This document shows positions 55,963 to 64,000 of a stretch of 64,000 nucleotides of DNA, piece by piece. The position numbers and the translations under genes are program-made. Location: contig CALNVZ010003430.1 of the NCBI GenBank assembly GCA_940671915.1, forward strand, positions 12,774,922 through 12,838,921. The letters are read 5' to 3'. Numbering within the stretch: position 1 is the stretch's first letter; the number at the start of each line of letters is the position of its first letter. Origin of the DNA: Paracentrotus lividus (lineage: Eukaryota; Echinodermata; Echinoidea; Camarodonta; Echinidae). Below the pieces are notes generated by a model, which had not been told where the DNA came from, searched no databases, and was given only the letters and a program-made list of their open reading frames with translations.

Positions 55963-58196
55963 TCAATAAAGCTACTTTGAAAACGCACCTAATCGAGTAT
56001 TTTAAATTTGACACTATAGTGACACACCAAAAATGAGTTTAATCAACTCATTTTATTGAGTAACATAACTAATTTTTTGAGTACATTGCACAAACTAATA
56101 GTGAGTAACGCTTTACATACTCAGAGAAGTCAGTAAGTAAAGGTTGCACAAACTCATCACAAGCAAGTTCTACTCACATCAATGCATCAATTACTCAAAC
56201 TGTGTACATGACTGACAAAGTAATGGGAAATCCATGCATGGGATCAAGATTGGTTTCTTGTCTATATGAAATCACCAAGATCCATTATACATGGGTTTTT
56301 ATGCTCAGTAATATGCCGAGTAAAAAAAAAAAAATGTGTTTGTCCATTCCTTGGTCAGTGGTGCTCACATGTCATGCAGGCTCTCCGCTCTCCGTTCCGC
56401 TATACATGTACGTACGTACGCGTAGAACATAACCTCGTGCAGTGGCATATATATCCCGCGGCCAGTGCAGTCTCGATGTCCGTACTCGTGATCCGAGTAG
56501 GCGTACCGGGCGCAACATGTAAAAGTACCGCATAGCCAGTAAAATTACTCTCAAAGACTTTCACGAGACTTGAGACGTACGAAGACGTGTCGTAGTTTAC
56601 TCATCTAGTGAATTACAGGCTACATAGAATTTCTCAGCAATTCTCACTTTACTCGATTGTTAGTGTTTTCACCCGATCATCCACCAAGCCGTACCAAGTT
56701 GAAGAGAAACTCACTTCACAATTGTTTTACGTAATTGAACATGTAAAGTTACTAATTTAATTTGACAATATAGTGACACACCAAAATGAGTTTATTAATT
56801 AACTCATTTTATTGAGTAACATAACTAATTGTTAGAGTACAAACTAATCTAGTGAGTAACGCTTTACATACTCACGAGACAGTAAGTAAAGGTTGCACAA
56901 ACTCATCACAAGCAAGTTCTACTCACATCAATGCATCAAATTACTCAAACTGTGTACATGACTGACAAAAGTAATGTAAATCCATGCATGGGATCAAGAT
57001 TGGTCTTTATGCGGCGGTCACAAACTCGTCGTAGGCTACGGGCACGTGCCATCAACGTAGCCTGCGTTGCATGCAGGCCAATTCTGCGACTCCTACGGGT
57101 TTAAAATTGGTTGCAGGACAGGTACCTTCGTCGTGCCTGCTAAGTACGTCGTTTGTACCTGCACGTACGTTCGTCTTGCAATTTCTCTGCAAATGTGATG
57201 ACGTCACTTGCAGGAAAAACGTACGGAGAAGGTGCAGGCACTGTGCAATCGTCGTGCGTGCAAGGTGCGTGCTCGTACAACGATTGCAAGATGATTGTAC
57301 GTGGCAGGAGAAAACTTTCTTTTGTTTTTTAATATGAATATTTATGACGTATACTGCGGTCATGTAGGTCACTCTCATGGAAGATTAAATTGCATTTTTA
57401 AAAAATACCACTGCAGGGGTCTGAGCTCCCCCCTTGACTGTCTTGGTTGGGGCTGAATACTATGAACCCCAATGTTTGAGGGGCATGGTATTATGAGCCC
57501 CTTCCCTCCTTGTCCCCTCCCAATTCTTTTGAAACATCCCGGATACATTTCAAATTTCTCAAATAACATCCTTTTATATAGCCCACTCTGCGCTTTGCAA
57601 ATTTTAAAGTTTAGTTTAGTTTTTGTAGAATCAAAGGTCACTACTATCTGGATTGGGTATCAGCCTTTGAACACCCCGTTGTTTTGGGGTGGGTCTTCAT
57701 TATCATTGAGCCTTACAAAGGGCATCCTCCTATCGGTTTGGGCTCAGCCATTTAACCCCCTCTCCCTTTGTAGGAGGCTGCGATATTACTGAGCCCCTTT
57801 TCCTGCTACCGATTTGCTATAAAATAACTCTTCAGGTCTATCCTCAAGATCACGACTTTTATTTTCAGCTCGCCCTGCGTGCTCGAATGCCTTTAAGTAA
57901 ATTATTTTTTTATATAGGAACCAGAGGGTCCTTACTTTATTTGTTGGGGCTCAGCTATATTTCGGGGGCAGGGACTTCATATCCTTGAGCCTTCTTGCTC
58001 CCAATTTGGTACAAGTATAAAAAGGAATATATTTTTATAAAATTATTTGCTCGCTCTACGAGCTCGCACGATTTAATGTCTAACAGCCCAACTATCTCGT
58101 ATTTGCTTAGCAATAGTCCGGTCCGGATCAAGGGGGCCCAGTGAAATTTGTTGCTTTCTATTTCATACCCCATCACAAGAAAGTAGGATTCCATGG
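55962..58196 (+). repeat. Direct 2.2-kb duplication, copy 2
   Basis: Matches 46845-49079 from TCAATAAAGCTACTTTGAAA to GTAGGATTCCATGG. It then passes directly into the inverted end of the composite (GAGTGAAAGCACTCATGG), whereas copy 1 continues into a tRNA-like relic. Confidence 0.9.
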
Positions 58197-60224
58197 GATT
58201 CAGAGTGAAAGCACTCATGGATGTGTGTCACTATATTGTCAAAAATACTTGGACATTTGAGTGTGATCACTCATATATGCAAGTTCTCATTTTTGTGTGT
58301 AGCAGTGATCTAGGGGGGTCCATACTACCCCCCTATGGTGGCAAACCTTTTATATGGTGTGGGTTGAACGAACTCATTTTTTCCGGGTCCTTGCTCCTGG
58401 TCTATATAGATCGAATGAATAAAGGGTCCGATAGTCAAAAGTCCGAATGTACGAGGGGTCCAATCGACATAATAAAAATGATAATAATAACAATAAAAAT
58501 AATAATATAATAATAGTTATCACAATAACAATACTTAATATTTTCCTATCAGGCCCAAACATAGCAAAGCGCTTACAATACAAAAATATCAAGGTTCTAT
58601 AGACCGAAACAGCAAGAGGGACCATAGTCCAGTAGAAATGTTGGGGACCCGGGAAAGTCTTTAAGTACAAGGTTTTTTGGTTGATTTGTGTTCGATATGG
58701 GTATATAAGAAAATTCAGCTTGGTTGCCAGCTTGGCAACCTTGGGCAATTTTTTTTTATTTGCATAATTAGAATAATGACCTAATTAGCATATTTTGTGT
58801 ATTGAATATGTGGCTAATTCACAATTTAAGAACCCCCAAAATACGGATGAAACGACTTTTAAAGGGTATTTTAGGACGAGAAAATCATTTATGACATCAT
58901 TTTTATCTTTTAAGTAGTGCTTTTGTCTTTAAATGGCCTAATTAGCATAATCAGCTAATATGAATATTAGCATATGCATTAATATTAGTTGGGATGAATT
59001 ATCTTCTTCTTTTTTTTTTTCTAGAAAGCCTGAATATTGTGCAATACAACATTGTAAATTGCTTTTATTGAAGTCATTATTTCATGAGTTGATATATTGT
59101 GTAGATATAATATAATTAGCATAATAGGAACAATTGCCTAATTAATCATTTGTAATATGGTATATGGGGTTAATCTTAATTAAAGAACCATGGAAACGTG
59201 AATGAAACATTTTCTTAAGGGCATTTTACGACGAGGAATTCATATATGATATCAGTTTTATATTTTAAGTAATGGTCTTGTCCTAAATGGCCTAATTATG
59301 GAATTAATGTTCATTTATTATTAAGAAGCCTGAATATTGTGTAATACGACATTGCAAATCACTTTTATTGAAGACATCCCATTAATTCATGAGATGATAA
59401 TGTTATGTGGAAATAATACATTAAAGAACAATGACCTAATTAGCATATCATTTGTCATATGTGATATGGGGCTAATCTTAATTAAATAATCTGGAAACGT
59501 AAATAAAAAGTCTTTTTAATGCTACTCTACAACGAGGAATTCATTTATGACAATATTTTAGTACATGTAAGATTTTCTTTTGTTTTTAATTAGCATATTC
59601 ATAACAATGAGATAATTTATGCATTATTGCTTATTGCTAATGCTATGTGATTCAATTTCATTATTTATCTAGAGAGCTTGAACACTGTGTAATGCAACAT
59701 TGTAAGTCACTTAAAATCATTAGCAGGCTGATAATATTTTGCATTTTTAATTACCTATAATATAGTTATAGCACAATTAGAATAATGACTAAATTAGCAT
59801 ATTATCTGTATTTCGCCCCCCCCCCCTGCCCATAAGGAGTCAACCATACACGCACCCCTTTTGGTAGGGGAAGCAGTGTCCAAATTACCCCCTATTACAG
59901 GTTTTTGAAGAAGGAGTTGGTAAAATTACCCCCATATCACGGGCTTTTCGACCACATAATATTAAATAAATAAAAATAAAAACTACCACAATTTTACCTT
60001 TAAAAAAAATTTAGGACAAATCATGAAACAGGGTCCCGAATCTGGTCCAAAAGCCTATGAAATGGGGGTAATTTTACTACCTCCCTCTTCAAATGCCTGT
60101 AACAGGAGGTAATAAATAATGCAGATTCCCTTATAAAGGCTGTTACAGGACAGGGGGCTCGGAGCCAAACATGTACAAAAATGCAAAAATGACCGTATAT
60201 TTGTGATTTCTGGCCTGTTTAACC

Positions 60225-61030
60225 CCCCTAATGTAAAATTTGATATTTCACAGAATGTGATGGTGAAAGAGTGTTTTAGGGGGTAACCTCAATTGTTTTG
60301 TACATTTAGTAGCTTATAGTTTCATTTTGATCATACTAGCGTGTACAGGTCAATTTGTTGTAGTGAAGGGGTGCAATGTGGCATTGAATGCTTGCCTGAC
60401 AACAGCAACAAATTAGTGCAGGTAATATGGGCCATCCAAAATGGCGGAAATGATTCTGGTACTTAGTATTGGGATGAAGGCATCGATCTCTTTGCTACGA
60501 TTTTTTTGGGTATATTCAACAGTAATATAATTAATATAAAATAACTTATTGTAGGCCTATATTGACTTGTATAATGAAAATAATATTTAAATAATATTAA
60601 AAAAAGAAATAATAATACAAAATACAAACAATGAAAATATATAGTCAAAGTATTTACTGAAGGGTCTTAATAATTTCAAATGATATCTTAAAGTTAATGA
60701 TTTTAAAACATTTTAAGCACATTCCAGACATGGTAGAGTCATTGTAGATTTTTTTAAAAACATACATTAAATACATGTGCCCATATTACCTGCACATGCA
60801 GGTAATATGGGCACTTTGGGTAAATGACGTCAACATTTGAATATTGCAGACGGGGGGGGGGGGGGGGGGGGTGGGGGGGGGGGGGGGGGTTGGTGATAAT
60901 ATGTTTTCTTCCAATAAAAGTTAGCAGCAGTAGTTATTGATTCATATAAACAAATACTAGACTGTGTGTCATTTTATAATTTTATGCAAATTAGGCAAAT
61001 GAGCTTAGGGGGCCCATATCCCCTGCCTGT
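60225..61030 (+). mobile_element. MITE of the TACATGCAGGTAATATGG family, third copy
   Basis: From AATGTAAAATTTGATATTTC to GGGGGCCCATATCCCCTGCC it follows the full copy at 20325-21085, including TTGAATGCTTGCCTGACA and CAAAATGGCGGAAATGATTC. The left end is replaced by other sequence (59810-60220, a C-run and GGTAATTTTACTACC words). It sits in the loop of the surrounding foldback. Confidence 0.75.
60853..60890. repeat. Long G homopolymer
   Basis: Nearly 40 bases of G with one T, in the same place as a shorter G-run in the full MITE copy (20927-20938). Length is likely unreliable. Confidence 0.9.
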
Positions 61031-61655
61031 ACCCTATATTATAGGTAATTAAAAATGCAATATATTATCAGCATGATAATTAATTTAAGTGACGTACAAT
61101 GTTGCATTGCACATTGTTCAAGCTCTCTAGATAAATACTGAAATTGAATCACATAGGATTAAAACAATTATGCATAATAATTATCTCATTGTGATGAATA
61201 TGCTAATTAACACAAGAGCAAATCCTAAATGTACAAATAAAAAATACTGTTGTAGAGTAGTATGAAAAAGCCTTTTATTTACGTTTCCGGGATTATTTTA
61301 TTAAGATTAGTCCCATATCCCATATTATGATATGCTAATTAGGTCATTGTTCTTTTATGCTAATTATATTATTTCTACATAACATATCATCTCATGAATT
61401 AATGACATGTCTTCAATAAAAGTGATTTGCAATGTTGTATTACACAATATTCAGGCTTTCTAAACAAACAATGAACATTAATTCCTTACTGGGCTAATAT
61501 TACAGCATAGGCCTATATGCATATTAGCTCATTATGCTAATTAGGCCATTTAAGACAAAACCATTACTTAAAAGATAAAACTGATATCATATATGAATTC
61601 CTCGTCGTAAAATACCCTTAAAAAGTTGTTTCATTCACGTTTCCATGTGTGATGA

Positions 61656-62290
61656 CCTCGTCATCTATGTGAGTTTTTTAATAACACGTTGTTGCAATCA
61701 ATGATGAAATAAGGGAGACCTCTATGTAAACTCGAATGATAGCTCCTTTATTGTGACACTGTCATGGACTCATCAGTTACATTCAACAACTGTGTAGAAT
61801 GATTCCTGAAAATAAACAAACAAAGGTGAGAGATTACTAAATAACTGCTATATTCATCATGAATCAGCACAATGACTAATCCTATAAGAATCATATCCAC
61901 ACAATCAATAATTCTATTCTTAAAGTTTGCATTTACACTTTTAGAAATGTTTTGAATTTTGTATCAAGAAATACAAACAACCAATAGCTTGTTAAAGAAA
62001 ATGATGTCATACTCGATATGACTAAGGTAATTAAGATTTGGACAAACTATTTGATCATATTGTTGTTTCACAATTGTAATTGTTATTGTACAAAGTCTCA
62101 AATAAACGTTCTCATAACACCTTCACTGAATTTGTTTGTGCCATTATTTTAAGTTTGGTTTAAATGAGTAGCTTTCATATGCTGATGCATTAATATGTAA
62201 CAAATCACTTATTTTCCTTATTATTCACTTCTTTCCAAAATAATCACTTTGCCAGACTGACGTGAAGAAGAATTCTAAAGTCTCAAACCT
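61656..62290. other. No gene recognised
   Basis: The foldback stops abruptly after CACGTTTCCATG. The next bases, TGTGATGACCTCGTC, look LTR-like, but no second copy or internal region is present. Otherwise AT-rich DNA without exons. Confidence 0.45.
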
Positions 62291-62293
62291 AGC

Positions 62294-62360
62294 ATTTATG
62301 TTTGCGACTTAAGTGTGTAGAACAGTAACTGTTCTACACACTTAAGTCGCAAACATAAAT
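62294..62360. repeat. Perfect 67-bp palindrome
   Basis: Arms of 33 bp with no mismatch around a single A: ATTTATGTTTGCGACTTAAG continues to AGAACAGT, then A, then the exact complement. No spacer, so it would form a cruciform or hairpin readily. Confidence 0.93.
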
Positions 62361-63285
62361 CCCAACAGTTTAATTCAGAACTAAATCCTCTCTAGAATCC
62401 CTTAAATTCCAATAGAGATGAAATTCAATAGTGGATTGTATAAACCAACAACCTATGCGATAAATGCTAAAAAACTGCAATAAGACTAACAAACACGAAC
62501 GATTCACTTTATGTCCTAAACAATATCCATCCGCGCGAATTGAGTGCTTTCATGAGATTTTTGCCCTAAATTATGCTCCTGGAGCAGTATGCATAATAAT
62601 AAATCATCGATCTATCGATAATTGTTGGAGTGTTCTATTCTCGTAACAGGGGATCGCTTAGTTGAGAGGAGCTATGTTATCGTTAATCACGACCGACTAG
62701 CCGACTAACAGAATAGAAACACTATGTAAAGTTAATTCGCGCGCGGTCTGTGAAAGGTTGCAGTGGTACGTAAATTATACACGTGAATCTGATCTCAGGA
62801 TGTTTAATCTGACTTAATTTTAATATGCACATTATCTTGTATTTGGTGGATATGTGGCAAAGTATCCCACCTGACTTATTTTTAAAAATACAACTGTCTT
62901 GTGCGCTACTGCCGACTTCTTCAAGTTAAGTTACTATTTATCTGTCCGTATCCTCCGTTTGCCTATGCTTTAATTGATGACGTAATGTACGATGCTAATA
63001 CCGTCACCCTGTGATATGTACAGACTGTGAGCCGGTGTCATACTGATGTTTTAGCTCATTCGAGCGCCAGAAATAGTGGACAGCAGCTGTCGTTTCCGGG
63101 GTGTTAATGCAGCCGCAATGGTCGATTCGCCAGGCATAGTTCTCACAGGTCATGCCGCATTCCGATAAAGTCATCGTCTTCGCAAACATTGAACAAACTG
63201 ATCACATCGCTCAACGTTTCGTGCTTAGATTCTCAGCACCTCGCCACCGTATTTAACACTTGCAATAGGAGTGAATTGCAGTTTT
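62361..63285. other. No gene recognised
   Basis: Low-copy-looking sequence with frames of 60-74 codons on both strands, none recognised. A minus-strand frame at 63004-63189 has several Cys residues (CENYAWRIDHCGC) but no known match. Confidence 0.4.
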
Positions 63286-63289
63286 GGAA

Positions 63290-64000
63290 AGACACTCATA
63301 TGTTATGTGTGTTCACTTTGGTTCAGCATTTTGCTCGTGGACATCTAGATATTCCAGGCAGGAAAACCATAATACCTTGCTCCAAGGAAGACACATACAC
63401 ACTTAGGACTTAAAGACTGTTTACTGCTTGACAATTGGATGTGGACATATTCATGCTCCTCTGGAGCATTGCACTTTGCTGGACATACTAGATAACAGCA
63501 GAACAAACCCTGATCTCCAGGAGCATTTAACACTTAGCTAATACTAGTACTTGACAATTGCGAGTATAGTTAGACAATAATCATGTCTCTCTGGCAGCAT
63601 TAGGCCGTGGAACATTCTAGATATTCTAGCAGAAACATAACCATTGCCATGACACCAGCAGCTACTTACACCAACTGGCCCGTAACCTGTAGCCTTGGCA
63701 CACTAATCGTACCTACCAATCAGATTACTTGTGTGTGACAGTATCAATTGCTCCTGGAAAGCATTCTGCCTTAACTTTTTTGCATTGGGACAATACTACT
63801 AGTTCATTACTTCGCAGAAAACGACTAAACCCTATGCTCCGGAGCATTACACACTTTGCTAAACTGTACATTGACAATCGGTTGTGACATATATCTATTG
63901 GTCTCACTGGTTATTAGCGAGCATTATGCCCACTAAAATGTGCGGAACAATCTAGAATTCAGCCAAAAAACATAACCAAATGCTTCCAGAGCATATACAC
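63290..64000. repeat. Degenerate tandem repeat, about 130-180 bp period
   Basis: Five imperfect units, each with TCTAGATATTC.AGCAG, AACATAACC, TGCTCC.GGAGCATT and TTGACAATTG words (starts near 63344, 63487, 63616, 63795 and 63951). It runs off the right edge. Confidence 0.6.

Larger units (their letters stand above)
46434..58630. mobile_element. 12-kb composite bounded by 0.4-kb inverted repeats
   Basis: 46434-46843 and 58204-58630 are inverted copies: ATGGTCCCTCTTCTGTTTCG, CATTCGGACTTTTGACTATC, CCACACCATATAAAAGGTTT and TATATGAGTGATCACACTCA appear in mirror order. Between them lie two direct copies of a 2.2-kb block, a TIR element, a large palindrome and an assembly gap. No transposase was found. 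It may be one non-autonomous element that took in others, or an assembly of several related elements. Confidence 0.55.
58740..61655. repeat. Foldback with TAATTAGCATA words
   Basis: 59190-59790 and 61020-61655 are inverted copies, for example CGACGAGGAATTCATATATG and its complement. The left arm also has a direct repeat of about 300 bp (GCCTGAATATTGTGCAATAC at 59028 and again at 59330). The word CTAATTAGCATA or its inverse recurs about every 100-150 bp. The centre contains a truncated MITE and a run of G. Confidence 0.8.

Noticed and set aside
55242-56036. Frames of 188-264 codons
   Set aside because: Most of each frame is assembly gap.
61656-61800. Solo LTR starting TGTGATGACCTCG
   Set aside because: No second boundary, target duplication, polypurine tract or matching copy in the window.

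Overview
This is AT-rich animal DNA, crowded with repeats and with split genes. The repeat repertoire (PHD-finger LINE, Ty3/gypsy fragment, tRNA-headed SINE, many TA-flanked MITEs and foldback elements, including one beginning GGGGAAGTTCACCC) suggests a marine invertebrate, perhaps an echinoderm or other deuterostome. That placement is inference. No bacterial genes, operons, CRISPR arrays or convincing functional RNA genes were seen.

The only probable live host gene lies on the + strand and spans at least 32 kb. Three short exons can be picked out by reading frame, splice signals and family resemblance: 10549-10730, 24236-24376 and 42213-42773. Their phases agree. Together they give about 293 residues that resemble the C3orf38 (DUF4518) family, whose last part has an NTF2-like fold. 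The first exon, about 40 residues, was not found and is probably upstream of the window. The two visible introns (about 13.5 and 17.8 kb) are almost wholly transposon debris.

Layout. 1-1560: a 54-bp palindromic satellite. 1575-11488: two tandem copies of a 5-kb block. Each copy holds an inverted satellite foldback, a 157-bp array of paired YY1-like sites, a SINE and one copy of the C3orf38 second exon; the exon is broken in the first copy and intact in the second. 11666-19425: a long-TIR DNA transposon with a Tc1-like element nested in it (12202-17685), which in turn encloses a sulfotransferase-like pseudogene on the minus strand. 20113-27593: MITEs and foldbacks around the small third exon. 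29188-32632: a LINE (ORF1 end, ORF2 start) split by a MITE, then a broken gypsy fossil with a 3' LTR. 32639-37745: a large TIR element whose arms are full of AACG/CGTT words. 37.9-41.6 kb: hairpins and small repeats. 42213-42773: last exon. 43.1-46.3 kb: MITE and foldback arrays.

46434-58630 is a 12-kb composite bounded by inverted repeats. It holds two direct copies of a 2.2-kb block and a very large palindrome centred near 53.3 kb. 58.7-61.7 kb is another foldback. 62-64 kb holds a perfect 67-bp palindrome and a degenerate tandem repeat. Two assembly gaps (12931-12955 and 55470-55962) and many one-base indels between repeat copies mean that some apparent breaks may be sequence errors.

The most general pattern is that several unrelated inverted-repeat elements have arms built from one short word, different for each family, repeated at irregular spacing and in both orientations.
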